Assembly (NCBI GenBank): GCA_958298945.1
Contig: OY282609.1
Location: 37,607,212 to 37,671,211, forward strand
Direction of reading: 5' to 3'
Origin: Atherix ibis
Taxonomy: Eukaryota; Arthropoda; Insecta; Diptera; Athericidae
DNA: 64,000 bases
Every line of letters begins with the position of its first letter. The first letter of the stretch is position 1. A program made the position numbers and the translations under genes. Of this stretch, positions 45,311 to 58,225 are shown one piece after another. The notes beneath the pieces are model-generated. The model had not been told where the DNA came from. It worked only from the letters and a program-made list of their open reading frames with translations, and did no database searches.

Positions 45311-46448
45311 TCTTATATATATTTGAAAACAATATAAATTATTTGAAAATTATATAAATTTACTAAAGAAGTTAAAAGACCACTAATTCCGCATTAATTA
45401 AAATTATATTACTTGTTATCATCATAAAAAATTCTTCAAATTATCCAAAAATTCATCCATTCATTAGCTTTTCGTTATAATTAATACAAGTAGTAGTATA
45501 ATAAGAAATATTAAAATGGTTCAACTTATCAAAAAAAAAAGATCGAACACTACAAGTAAAAGTCTTTGGCTTTAGCCTTAAAATAAATAGTAAAAAGAGA
45601 ACTTAAAGAAAATATAAGCTTCATTAGGAAAACATTAAGGTTAACCACTAAAATATTATGTAAATATACGAACGCTAATTATGTAGGATTACAGCAACAT
45701 AATTATGATGAAAAAATACGTTTAAATTCCATATCAATTAGAACTGTACATATAAAATTTACCAAAGTCCTTGACATAAATATCAGCTTTTGAGAAAACT
45801 TTATTACTTAGGTTGTTTCTCAAATTAAGGCAGTGATTTATATAGTGAAAGTAAAAGGCGTTTAGTAATAATTTAGGAAAAAAGAAAATGGTTTGTACAA
45901 TAAAAAATTTGTACCATATCGCGTGAACAAACATTTCAAGTACGTTTGCTTAAATACTGCGAATACTACTAGATTAATGAGAAATAAATTCGAAAACCAA
46001 ACTTTACTTCAATTTTAATATCAAACAAAAATATTTGGGAAATATATTAGTCCATACAACTTTTTTTTGGAAATTATGTTTATTATTATACAAAATTTTC
46101 CTATCAAAGGATAGGAAAAATTTTTACTGGTTAATAAAACAAATATATTTTTAACATATTTATTCTAACAAAACTTATTATTATTACTTCTTCTTGAATA
46201 TAAGTTTTTGTACACATACATTTCTTTTTGTTTAAGTTCTTTTGAGTATCAGCAGAATTTTTCAATGAACTTATATATTATGTGTCCAAAAAAATTCCAA
46301 ATGCATTCACTTTTTTTAATAAAATATTCATTCTCAAATCTTCACAAATATGAATTATTATTAGTTAGTTCTGTTTTTTTTTATGAAAATGATCCTTGTT
46401 ATGATTTGGGACTACGAAAATGACGTTATAACTAACCACAGTTCAAGA
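45311..46448. other. AT-rich spacer
   Basis: Open frames at 45734-45934 and 46208-46423 are low-complexity, without domains. Nothing else is supported. Confidence 0.5.
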
Positions 46449-46521
46449 ACTTACAGTCTAAATATTATACTGGTTATGACATTTCATATCTCATAACCAG
46501 TATAATATTTAGACTGTAAGT
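46449..46521. repeat. Perfect 31-bp inverted repeat with 11-nt loop
   Basis: Bases 46449-46479 (ACTTACAGTC...GGTTATGA) and 46491-46521 are exact reverse complements. A perfect stem in otherwise drifting AT-rich DNA indicates recent formation or constraint. Confidence 0.97.
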
Positions 46522-46692
46522 CATATTATAGCTGAATAATAGTGATTTAAATGCGAACAAAATAGTGCCCGAAGAATTTTGTTATGAAAAACATAAAGAG
46601 TACAATTTTTTTAATAGTGACAGATCATTAAATATTTGCGCGATAGAATAAAATCATTATAAAACGACATCATGTAATATAAATATTTAATA

Positions 46693-47155
46693 TCAGGTAT
46701 ATACGCTTAAATCCGCTAATTTTTAGTCAAAAAAACACATGTTTTTTTCATAGAAAGCAAAAGCAAATTTACTAAAATACTGTTCCTCGCTAGCTACACA
46801 TTCTTCTCATCTCTCGGGCAATTTGTGGATACCACGCCAAAAAATTCCTTCTTTTTCGAGGCAAACCACTCATCAGCCATTTTCGGGCGTCTTCGTAAGA
46901 ATCGAAGTGCTGCTCAGCGAGCGCGTGGCCCATCGACGAAAACAGGTGGTAGTCGGAAGGGGCCAGGTCTGGAGAATAAGCGGGGTGGGGTAGAATCTCC
47001 CCGTTGAGTGTCTCTAAGTAGTTTCGGACCATTTTTGACGTGTGCGATGGTGCGTTGTTGTGGAGGAAAATCAGATTGTCATGTCTTTCCACCAAAGCGA
47101 TTTGGTTCTCAAAACATTTTTCATGTCCTGTTTTTAGTTTTTTAAGCACACAAAC
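46693..47155 (-). mobile_element. mariner M2, C-terminal half only (same family as M1)
   Basis: The left terminus TCAGGTATATACGCTTAAAT follows TA at 46691-46692 and matches M1. The minus-strand frame 46790-47149 carries FLHNNAPSHTSKMVRNYLET and YSPDLAPSDYHLFSSM, nearly identical to M1. The second catalytic Asp is Asn here (HNN, not HDN). The transposase start, the first catalytic Asp and the right terminus are missing, and the break at 47155 joins a family A 3' end. Confidence 0.88.
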
Positions 47156-47340
47156 ATGCTATAAAAAATCTTATTTCCAATAACTCGATTATCGAACTAA
47201 CTAAAGACTGATTTCTTTTAACCCACACACTTACAAATCGTCAAATGGCATATTGGCCTTGGCGCTGAATCGTAACCCCTAGCTCATTCCTAGGGACTTC
47301 ACATAGAACCAACCAATCAACCAAATAATGGACATAATTT
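47120..47340 (+). repeat. LINE family A 3' end fragment
   Basis: Contains ACTTACAAATCGTCAAATGG, CCTTGGCGCTGAATCG, CCTAGCTCATTCCTAGGGAC and an A-rich end (AACCAACCAATCAACCAAAT). These follow the order of the family A 3' UTR at 20440-20560. The left limit, next to mariner M2, is approximate. Confidence 0.75.
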
Positions 47341-49129
47341 CAAAATATTTAAATAATTATATTTACTATGAATCATCCAAAATAATAAATTACATTTCCT
47401 TAAAATTAATGTTCTACTCGTATAAAGTAAACATTTCATTAAGAATTTATTGCACCTTAAAATAAGATGTCATATGTTCAAAACGTTTATAAGCCTTAAA
47501 ATACACCAATTCGAAATATTATAGACTATAAAATGTTTGCACTAAAAAACGGTAAACCATTCATAATTTTGAAAAATTGAATATAAAAACTTCAGTTTCA
47601 ACAGTTATTAATTTTAATTCTTAATATATACCATACAATATTATCAAAATACATGGAAAGTTAGTTTTGCAGAGTTTCTATTTTCTAGACCCAAACTACG
47701 AGTATGTGTGTATTCTTAATGATTAAACAATTAAAGTATTTTTTTTTAAATAATTAATATTAATAACTGGATATATTAGAGAATAATATTATTGATAAAA
47801 TAAATAAAATCAATGAGATATTTAATGCCAATATAATACGCAATTAAGTTTTGTTTATAATAAAATTAATTACATGCATTATACAATATATACTCAAACG
47901 GTGGAAATAATACGATTACAAAAATAATATTGAATTAAAATTATTGGATCTTTTATCCGCATAATATTGTATTTATTTATTTAAGTAAAAGGATAATATG
48001 AATATATTAAATAGTATATTTTACATATATTTTTTATTTCCGTAGAAGTACATTTTTACAGATTTTAAATCATTATATTTTTTTTAAATCTAGGTTTTAA
48101 TTGCTAAAGTGAGGCAATCAAGTAAAGGTATGGGAAAAAGCAGAATAAGTAATAGTATAATAATAAAAGTTTTATTTTCAAGTTTATAGAAGTTATTTTT
48201 ATTGTAATAGTATCAATAATAATGTAGAAGTGGTTAAATATTAAGTAAGTATTTAAATGAAATATTGAATTTTAAGTGCGACAGTCCTTCAATAAGATTT
48301 ATTAAGAGAAAAATCGAAATGAAAGAATACGACATCCAGCTCTGGTTTTATAAAATTAAGGCAACAATAATGATAAAATTAGGGTACTATCTAAGTTGCT
48401 TCGCTCAAAACTACTAACAATTAAGTCGAAGCTATTGCTGCATACAATCTCAATCTTGCCAGTTCTCAAATGCTTGCATTCTTCGGAAATTTGTGACTAA
48501 TAACATTTACTTATACTAATGATTAATGGTCTACTTCTATGCGCAAAATTAATTTGGCTATACTTTATGTTGACGAAATTTTACCTAAATATTTATTAAT
48601 AGCCTCCAAAGCTATGATCTAATTACATCTTAGAGTTTTCAAGTAAACCCCTTAACTTTTATTTCAGAAGAAAAAAAAATTCTTCAAATATTTTTTAATA
48701 CTTTATTTTTAAAAAATAAGCTGTTGAAATTCAGCAATTTTTTTGGATTTAAAATTTTATTCCTAAAATTTTATATTTACTTTTTTTATTTAATTCAATA
48801 TATTTATTAATAAAATTTTATATTATTTTAATGATAAAAGTATAAGTGCGAATGTAAGTAATTACGATCCTTGGTGCTCTGCAATAAAATAACAAACTCA
48901 ACAATATATTACGAAGAAAATAGCAGGTGAACGTCGCGGCATTACACAGCGTATTATATGTGCGTAATCGTATTATCTTCGAATTAAAACAAACGCCATT
49001 TGGGCTCGTTTTTTTATGTCTCGATCGACAGTAAAAGATTTATGGGTTGTTTTTTTTTAAAAAAAATTTATTCAAAAAATAAATATGTAGTTTTAGTTTA
49101 AATTTATAGCCTGATTTTTATACAGAAAA
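47341..49129. other. AT-rich spacer
   Basis: No gene or RNA was seen. Short AT-rich repeats only. Confidence 0.5.
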
Positions 49130-50320
49130 CGTCACTTTTAATACTTAACAAAAACGAAAGATTGATGACGAGGGCAGAAATTTTTAAAAAGGCTGGAAAA
49201 AATTCAAAAAAAAGAAGTCAAAGCAAACAGTAAAATTACTACTTGATTTGGGTTCGTTAAAGAACACAAAGTTAAGCGATATTGTAGCACTTATAACGAA
49301 AAACAATTTTCTTGCTTAGAAGAAAAAATAAGAGTAGACAAATTAAAAATAATAAAAAATTCAGTTATTATCCAGCAACGAGTGCTTACAAAATACATGA
49401 AAAGTAATGAATCAGTAACAAGAACCGGTTACGAAATATGCTATTTATTAGAAAATATTCACCGATGGTTCTTCAATCAAGAAATATATGATATAAAATC
49501 TGCCTAAATCATCTGTCCAAATAGAAGCAGGCAAACATAATTACGAAAATGGCAGATTATGTCAGATCACAACTACAGGAAATATCTACCACAGTCTAGT
49601 TTTTTTCAATTGCGATTGATGAAAGCACGGATGTAAGAAATGTTGCAAAAGTTGCTGTATTTTTCGTAGTTGCGATAGCAAAATTAAGAATTGTTGATGA
49701 GGGGTAAACTAAAAGATTTGTGTCACGGCTGACAAAAAAATTACAATAGCAGTATCAAGATTAACAGAAATGCAGGCTTTCAATTGCTTAACATGTTCTG
49801 TGTTTAAAATTTTCAAAACTGTTCAAAGTACTTAAAAAAGTTACAACGACCGTCAACTTCATTCAATCGAGAGCACTTAACTATCGCCAAATTAGTTTAT
49901 TTCTTAAAGATTTAGAATCCGAATTTGAAGACCTTCCTCATTATAGGAAAGTTTGTCGATTGTGCTGCCATATAGTGCAAAGGCTTCTATCTCATTTTGT
50001 ATTAAATGATATTTTTTCTGGAAATGAAAGATGAAAAAAAACCAAACTATATCGGTTATAAAAAAAACCCATTATGAATAAAAGACCTAACATTTTTAGC
50101 AGATAGTACGGATCATCTGAATAATGTTAATATTATATTGCAAGGCAAAGATCACTTACTGATGAACATATATAATGCAATTGTGTTCTGTTTTGAAAAT
50201 TGACTTTGTTTAAAAATCATGTGAGGAACTACTCAACCAAGGATGATCGCAAGTCCAGCTATAGGAGGTGAAGGAAAACTATGCGCAAAACTATGCTGAA
50301 ACTATTTGAGTCCTATAGAG
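49130..50320 (+). pseudogene. hAT-type transposase relic
   Basis: Broken plus-strand frames give a chain of segments typical of domesticable hAT transposases (the ZBED/GTF2IRD2-like type). These are SNESVTRTGYEICYLLENIH near 49405-49465, an FSIAIDESTDVRNVAKVAVF segment (49610-49665) that holds the first catalytic Asp, and LTFLADSTDHLNNVNIILQG near 50088-50148, followed by KDHLLMNIYNA. The C-terminal dimerisation region was not found. Numerous stops and shifts show it is old. No termini or 8-bp target duplication could be placed. Sequence after about 50330 belongs to another element. Confidence 0.72.
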
Positions 50321-50389
50321 AATGCTTTGATTCATTTACTGATAAATCTGTTCTATTTTAGAATAGTCTGGTAGACCAGCGTTCCAACA

Positions 50390-51200
50390 AAAGCTGCTCA
50401 CCATATGTCACCAAAAGCCTCGACCAGTTAAAATTTAGAGAATCTGAGTACGAATATTTTTTTTTTATCCGAGCACAAATACCATCTTCGCCAAGAAATA
50501 GAGGCGAACGAATCAACACGAGTGGCTTGCTAGACGAAAGCATTCATACGAATTACGAAGTTGAACTCGATGCAACAATCAGAACCATAATCAAAGATGG
50601 ATGTCCTGATGATGAAGCTAATATTGACATTACCTGAAAAGACCTAAAGAGTATTATAATTAGTACGCCCGCAATAGTACAAGAACAAGATTCATAGATA
50701 AAAGAAAAAAACATGGGAAAATGAGCAGGTCTATGAATTCGAAAAATAAAGGGAGCAATCGCACGTAAATTTTACCTAGCTTTAACTAGGATGGTATAAT
50801 ATACATCATAATACTCATTATGCTGCAGAAAAGAGGGAGATCTGCTTTCCAACCAAAAGGTAATATTAAAAAGATGAGTGAAACATTTTAATGAACTTCT
50901 AAAAACTAACCAATCAGAAAACGAGTTGAAGGGCCCTCCAGCTGAGGAATCTAAAACTGATCCGTCGACTGAAGAAGTACAAGTGTTGACATAATCGTCA
51001 GCGAACTGGTTAAGTATATAGGCGACACACTACAGCAAACGATTCATCAATTAATGGTACAAGTATAGAATAGCTAATCAATGTCTCATGGTTGGCAACT
51101 TGGCATTATATGTCCCATACTCTTGTCCGTGTTCGAGAGAAGAGTACTTCGAAGAAAAACCCTAATATTTTAGGATACACGTGCTCGGAATAGTCTTCTT
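50390..51200 (+). pseudogene. RTE-like LINE relic (endonuclease-RT linker)
   Basis: Plus-strand translation in shifting frames gives a linker like that of RTE-clade LINEs: EVELDATIRTIIKDGC and DLKSIIIS near 50560-50660, ARKFYLALTRMV (50760-50795), RKEGDLLSNQK and VKHFNELLKTNQ (50828-50915), then TLQQTIHQLM and LGIICPI near 51030-51110. This is the segment before the RT core, and the core itself is absent or unreadable. A GC-richer tail at 51200-51420 may be part of the same element. Placement in RTE as opposed to a CR1-type group is tentative. Confidence 0.55.
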
Positions 51201-53449
51201 AGTCAGCCAGAGAATGAAGCCTGTTGTTATTTTACGGAAAGTCTATAGTGGCTCCATTTATGGTCCTTGAAGACGAGATCAGTTCTGCCTTCGGTAGAGC
51301 GACGATATTAGTCAGGTTAAGTGGATGATCGCGGCACGAAGCCGGTACGTCTGGAGTTCTTTGATTCAGCAGGCCTAAACCGGACTTTCCGTTGTTGCGC
51401 TATTGATGATAATAAGTAGTTAACAGCACAAAATAAAATTGCCCGTTTTTGCCATATTTTAATAAAATTAAAGAAATTAAAAGCGAATGCGGGAAGCGGT
51501 TTGATAATTTCAAAGAGTTACATGAAATATTTTCTGTTTTCATTTGTTGAGGTGAATTAATTTCACTTGCAATTATTTTTCAGTTATTATATAGAGTCAA
51601 AACGAAACTAAGTTGGCAGTAATTAAAACTGTAACTAGACACTAATTAGAAAATGAAATTTGGTTTGTAGAATAATGAGAAAATTTTTTTTGAACGATTG
51701 TATGACGAAGTGAAAGTGTGCTCCGAAACTTATCCACAAACTGTAAAAAGAAAATTGTTAATCCGACGGAAAATTGTATGAGTTTTTGCTGTGCAAAAAC
51801 TGGCAAGTTGAATGATACAAAAAGGCTTATTATTTAAATAAATTTGTTCACGACAATAAAACTACCACTGCCAAATTGGTGTGTTTGTTTTTTATTTATC
51901 AAATCAACTAAAGATCATCAAAATTACAACATCATTAAATTTTTTTGCTTTGAAGTTGAAAAAAACCCCCGATTTTGATATAACTAGAATTAATTAATTT
52001 CCAAAATAGTTAAGTTTTAAAACAAAAATATAGATAAGTATAAACTCCTAAAATATATACCAATTTAAGTGAAATATACTCGACTAAAGTTTCCTGTACA
52101 AATTCTTTACTTTTTTTGGAAGTATGTATTTGTGGGAGCAATTCTTCTTCATGTATTTAATTTAATAAAATGGTGTACAGATTAAAATTAATTAAAAAAC
52201 ATCTCACTACCATAACAATTTTTTTTTTATTTTCAGTCTTTAAATTCAGATATCGAAAAACTAGTAGAAGGAAGAAAGCGCTGGAAAGTTTCCAATAGAA
52301 ACAATCAATTTTAGTTTTATAAATATGTACATTCAATAAAATTAATGATTAAATAAAATCAATACTATAGCAATTATATTCTGTTGAATTGAATTTACTG
52401 CACTACATAATGTTTTTTAATAGCCGTATTAATATTCTGCCATTGTCACTTGAAAATATAATCTAAAGAAAAATTTGTAAATATGATGTGAGCAACGTAA
52501 ATTTTACTAGTCGTTTTAAGGAGCCCATTATTTAAATGACTTGGTTATACCGGCTTTATATGTGTACAGGAAAGCCAATTTGAGATGCAAATATATAATA
52601 GATAAGCATTAAATATATTGCATTAATTTTAAATCTATCCTTAATTATAAATAAATCAAAAGATCTTTAAAATCCTTATTTTGTCGTGTTGACTGTTTTA
52701 AGACAATTTTATCTCAGGGAATAAATTACAAGTTAAATTAAGGAAAACTAATTTAAATGCAATTAAATTAATTCCTGAGTGAGTTGGAAAACTTTCTAAT
52801 TTAAAAAAATATATTTTGGAATCTGTATATAAATTTGATGTAAAATAAAAATCAAATAACTGAGCATAAAGGTAGCTCACCAATATATGTTGCCGGGCTA
52901 CCTATTCACTTATATAGGTGGATATATTGTATATATGTTCAAATTAATACAAATAACGCTTAAAAAGATCAGGCGACCAAGCCAGTCAATACCTGTTTCA
53001 ACTGCCAATACGAATACAGATTCTGCATCCATCTTCACTAAACCCACCTGACAGCCTAAACGATCAAATTCAGCATCAACAACTTTGCCGCTACCCATTA
53101 AAAAAATTACTTTAGAAAGACACAAAAAACAAAAAACCCACCAATATCAGTAACAACCACCACCATAAGAAGTTTTGCCCAAAGCCTTCACGGAAGAAAG
53201 ATTCGAACTGAATGGACAACGCCAACCAAGAACATTTATGAGAAACATAATTATTTTTATAAATTTACGTAGTTTAAATTATAAATTTGAATATAAAGCC
53301 CAAACAGAACACTATTACAAACAATTGAAAAGGAATTGACAAAATTGAAAAGGAATTGATGGCTTCGGACTTTTGCGTGAGGAATGGACGAAGCAAACAT
53401 GGGCTGAGAATAAAGTGATGTTTTCTCTCGCTTTTATCGATTAAGAGCC
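51201..53449. other. Mostly AT-rich spacer
   Basis: The stretch 51430-52880 shows nothing recognisable. Bases 52880-53240 are C/A-rich on the plus strand and code-like (TNISNNHHHKKFCPKPSRKK), which might be a decayed LINE ORF1. No second copy or zinc knuckle supports that, so it stays unassigned. Confidence 0.4.
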
Positions 53450-54600
53450 TTTTTAAAAATCATATAAAATATTACAGCAGAAGGTGAACCCCAGTTCAAA
53501 TACGCCACAACCGAAAACATAAATTATACCACCGAAAACACAAATTCCAATCACACCTTTGCCATCAAAATCACTAACAGAAACCACAATCAATATTTCC
53601 AATAATATCACCATCAATATCATAAACAACAAAAATAAAGGAAGGAATTTCCTTCTGCCTACCATAATTCCGGAGCTCATAGCCTTACTAAATTCCTTTT
53701 CAATAAATTGTACTAACTTTATTTATACTCTTACATCCTCTATAAAGTTTTTCGTTCCCTATTCCGAACACTTGTAAAATTCTTCACCGCCAGAAGAGAT
53801 TATAATTCAAGCACCCACAATGGGGCTGCCGAGTGTCAAATACTCAAGGATAGGTTCTTTATAATGTGCTCTCTCAAAACCAATTTTAAGTATTATCTCT
53901 TTCCAGTTCTATATACTGGCATACATCGACCAAAAAGGTTCATTATTTCGAAGGTCTAGAGACTGAAGAGTAATTAAAGAATGCAGTATATGACATAAAT
54001 AGCTTTACATCTCGAATGCCAACCGACTACTACAAGAACTAAGACAAGAAATAAATAATTACAATAACAAATGATTTGCTAACCAGAGTCACTTACGAAT
54101 AACAAGACTCTTTTGCTACTCATCCTATACGTTGACGGAACTAAGACGGAAACTGATAGAGAAAAACGTATTTAATACTCTTATACTACATAAAAAGATC
54201 AGTGACAAGATACACTCTGACGAAAACTAAAAATAGACGGATCAGGTCACAACACCTTCATAGCAAAAAATCCTCCGACTATAATCCGATTACCTCAAAT
54301 ATTCTTGATTTGAAAATACTCATTAATAAAAATGATACCCAAATCCAAAAAACAAACTATAAGTACACCTTCTTTATACAGACTCAAAAGCTGGCATCTA
54401 ATCTTAATGAAAGTACTTGTAAAACTTACCAATTCATAAATGGAAAAACATTATTTCAAATCAGCAGTTTGGATTGTAAAATTGAACATTAGACAATCCA
54501 ACCATATCATCGTGTTTTAGACTATATAGCCACTTTTCTTGAGCAGAAAGAGTATACACATATGTCCAGGCGTATTCCTAAATATCTCTAATGCATTGTT
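53450..54600 (+). mobile_element. LINE family B copy on the plus strand, strongly decayed
   Basis: Plus-strand pieces follow the order of copy B3. A low-complexity Gln/Asn-coding end of ORF1 is at 53470-53780. The EN-RT linker follows (LLQELRQEINNYNNK near 54030-54075, parallel to QLQRELKQEIINYNNERF), then SDYNPITSNIL near 54280. RT comes next (CKIEH stop TIQPYHRVLDYIATFLEQKE at 54475-54550, parallel to PEHSTIQQCHRVVDYIACLL). The endonuclease is almost wholly missing. It stops just before mariner M10 at 54627. Confidence 0.72.
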
Positions 54601-54626
54601 ACATACATACAAATGCGTCGGAGATA

Positions 54627-56042
54627 CCAGGTATATATGCTTAAATCCGCTGTTTTTAGTAGACTATTGTCCCATAAGACAATATTACAGTCTTTGAACC
54701 GACGAAACCAATCTCGGCACATTGTTTCCGATAAAGCACTGTCACCATAGGCCTCCATAAGCATTCCATGGTACTCATAGGAAAGTGCTATATTAAGACA
54801 AGAGAGAAATTTGGCTCTGAAAAAATACTCCCGTATCTCCCGGAAAAAAATATTTCTGTTGAATTAGCCAATATGCACTGCAGAGTTCAAGTAATTTTTG
54901 ATATCTTTGAGAGGACTACATCTGGAAGAGATAAGGTATCATTCAAAATGATTAAGGAGGCATATTCGACATTCCACAATAGAACTGTCAACTTCTTTAA
55001 TTACCTGCCCATCATTTTGGAAGTAAACGTGATACACGCTAATATAAAATCACTTTCATGGTTTATGGAAAACCAGGCAACTATTCCAGTTTTAGTCTGT
55101 GATCACTATGACAATTGATGCGTCACTGTAAGTATTGCCTGATAATCAGAAAGCGAGAAAAATATCTGCTATCCTCAGGAGTGTAGCCATCGCATTTGTA
55201 CATTCTTAGTCCGGTGCATTTAGATAATAACCAGTGTGGTACTCACAGAAAAGTGCTACCTGAAGACGAAAGAAAAATTTGGCCCGGTAATAATACTTTC
55301 ATTTCTCTAATATGACCAACCTTTTCAAATTGAGACTCAAAATTGCTACAGTCAAAATAATGGAATTATTCAATTGATTGAGACTGAGAATAGAATTATA
55401 ACCGACTCCAATTTTATTGTTGAGGAATTTGCAATAGCTTGGACATTGTTATCCACGAACAATTATCTCAGTGTTGAGTGACTTCGCAACAAAAAATTCT
55501 TCACGGAAAACAGTTCGCGAATTCGGTCTTCTTCCATATGTACTTTTAATCAGCCACTATCCACTGTAGAGTTCGAGTTATTTTTGAAGATTCTGGAAAA
55601 GATACTGGCTTTTAGACTTAACCAGATGCTTGCTAAGAAGCTTGGAATCACCAACATACCAATAGGTAACGTAGGGGGATTTTAAATATGCTTCCACATC
55701 TACTTTGAATGAGGCAATATCGCCTGCAGAGGTCAAGTTATTTTTGAACCTTTTCGAGAAGACTATACTTGGCAGATACAATGTATCGTTCAAAATAGTT
55801 AACGAGGCACATTCGACATTCCACACTAAAATCGGAGCATCTAAAATCGTTATAACATAAATCGGAAATTGACAAGAACATCTAAAATTGTTATAACATT
55901 AAACGAAATTGCTGACAATGTACACTGATTAATGTTGACAGATGTCAAACTTATAAAAAAAAGTATAGCGCTTCCATGGTAGCTTAATACGCTCACTCAC
56001 GCCATCTATGACTAAACAGCGGATTTAAGCTTATAAACCTAA
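54627..56042 (-). mobile_element. mariner M10 (M1 family), internally deleted and carrying rearranged LINE pieces
   Basis: Termini of the M1 family flank the block. CCAGGTATATATGCTTAAAT starts at 54627 and the inverted partner ends at 56042 (GGATTTAAGCTTATAAACCT). TA lies outside each (54625-54626, 56043-56044). The left part retains only N-terminal transposase sequence (54683-54770, matching 10149-10235). The right part retains the 5' untranslated region (55900-56042, matching 10346-10410 and beyond). Between them are rearranged family A segments. The catalytic domain is deleted, so it can encode no transposase, but both ends are present. Confidence 0.85.
54776..55860 (+). repeat. Rearranged, repeated LINE family A segments inside mariner M10
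   Basis: Segments of the family A linker and early RT occur more than once. A block starting TGGTACTCA..GAAAAGTGCTA is at 54769 and 55230. A block coding VSFKMIKEAYSTFH (54935-54980) recurs as VSFKIVNEAHSTFH (55780-55825). A CTG.AGAGTTCAAGT.ATTTTTGA block is at 54882, 55567 and 55727. Other pieces read LPIILEVNVIHANIK (endonuclease end) and KILEKILAFRLNQMLAKK (RT start). The order is scrambled relative to the intact element, which implies serial duplication or repeated insertion at one spot. Confidence 0.75.
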
Positions 56043-56044
56043 TA

Positions 56045-57719
56045 CGTGCTCAGCAAGCTCCAAAAAAAATCCCTATGCGCTTCAGTGTATGCACACTAAA
56101 GATATCAACCTACTATAATTATCTTCAGAAATAGCTTGATTTCATTGCGTTATATCGTAACTGCTGATATACCGGTTTTGGTCAATTTTTTAGAGAATTT
56201 CATCACATTTTTTGGTAATTGGACTTTTAAAATCAAAGTTTCCGGAACAAAACAACCATTTTGATCCAGCACCTTCACCAAAACATCACAAATTTTTTTC
56301 ACAAACCTATGATGTTGCCTTTGTTGTAGTGGTATTGTAAATATAATAGAGTGAATTTTCTTTTTATATTGGTCCATTTTTAAATTGAGCAATTTTTGAT
56401 ATATACGTACTATACCAATTTCAATAAAATTTACTATACAAAGCTTTTAGTGTCACTTTTCAAACACGCATCTAGTATTGTTACAATGTGACTTTGGTTA
56501 CATAGTTATTTACATTTAACTCCATCTATCGCAAAACGTCATTAACTTTCTCGACTAAATTATATCTTATTTCAATATTTGAAGTGTTATCCGTAATGAA
56601 ATCTTTTTAAAAAAGGTGTTTTTTTTAATGAATTATTTTATCTTATTATATTCTTGTGGAGAAATCATACATATATATATGAAAACTTAACATATACTCG
56701 TATAAACTAGAGTAATATAAATACTAAATCCAAAACTAAATAATTTATATTTTTGTATACAACTAAAACGGAGGCTATTTGTGTAGGTAAATAGCCATTC
56801 ATGCGATGTAATTAAAGTGAATTCTAGAAGTAGAGTAATTCAATTTGAAACTGCGACTAAGCCATCTGGATCGACTATAAATCAAAGGCATGGTTACTGT
56901 GGAAATGACAACAAAAATTGCCCCACAGAAAAATTACTTAAATTGCTTAGAAAACTTTTTATATTTTTATATGGTTCAGTTGGCCGAGAAGAAGACGAAG
57001 ACCGATGAATATTTGAAAGTTGTTTCCTAAGTTCATAGAAACAAATTGCGAACAATCGTTAACTCTGAGTTATGTTCTGTTTTGGCATATGGTATTCAAA
57101 ATTCATTAATTTGTTTTGATTTATCCAGTGGAATCAAAAGTTCTACCAAGTGAAAACTTAAATAGTAGGTCGCTAACGAAACTGATGGATTTCTTAATCA
57201 AATCAGACAGGACGAAAATTCAGTTTCATGGATAAGCTTTTATAAACACATATATTCTCCTCTAAAAAGAATTAATTTTTTTAATATTTTCTTTTATTGA
57301 TATTCACTATTAAAACTAAAATTTATAAATGCAACTATGTTTTTCTTTACTATGTACAAGCATATAACTTATAGTAAATTTTCAGAAACTTCATAGCACT
57401 CATATATTTAGTGTATGTACGATTAATATGTTATAGAAAATTGTTTGTGTGAATTATGTTTTAAAATTTGTCGTAATTAAATTACTTTTTAACACTTTAA
57501 ATTTATAATAAATTCTTTTATTTTTAAAAAAAAATTAAATGTTACATAAAATTATATACATATTATAGCAAACAAGTTTTTTAAGCACAAGTGAGGAAAA
57601 TATTGTATGAAATATGTAAAGGGAATGTACATATAGTATACGTATGTGTATTATTAGACGGACATTTAGTCAAGAAAAAACTTTCTAAGTTTCAGGCTAA
57701 TAATATTGATTTAAAGATA
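56045..57719. other. AT-rich spacer
   Basis: Two small frames (56150-56392 minus, 56817-57008 plus) have mixed composition but no recognised domain and no second copy. I cannot say they are genes. Nothing else is supported. Confidence 0.4.
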
Positions 57720-58225
57720 TACTGCGTTCTAGTTGCTAGTATAGAAGTATAAAACCCTGCTGCTATCAAATCAGAAGCAATCGGATTACGTTTACGTAAA
57801 TGGAAGACTACGTTTTCATTTTCGAGGATGGGATAAAGGTGTTTTCAAATTAATTTTCTACTATTTTGGTAAAAGTTTGGAGTAAACTTATGGGTTTGTA
57901 AGAGGAAGAAAGTTGAGTTGAATTTTTGGGCTAAAGGATAATGTTTATTATTGAACATTTCCAAATCTAGGGAAAACATGATGTATGGATAATTTGTATA
58001 TATATACGGGCAGGATAATTGGTTTCTTAGACAAGACCTTTAATATTTCAGAAGTAATAAAATCATAGTATGAATGAAGTTTTTAACTTTGGAAGGTTTA
58101 AAATGTGTAAGTACATAGTTGGTTATATTGATAAGTCCCTACCCTGTATATTATATCGTGTCTGGTTTTTGTTTATATGGCTTCGCCCAAGCAGAATTGA
58201 TTCTACATAGGTAATGTAACATATT

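Noticed and set aside
53559..53777. Possible independent small gene rich in Asn and Ile
   Set aside because: Position and composition fit the low-complexity end of a decayed family B ORF1 that continues downstream.
56150..56392. 80-codon minus-strand frame with mixed composition
   Set aside because: No recognised motif, no second copy, no splice or promoter context; cannot be separated from chance.
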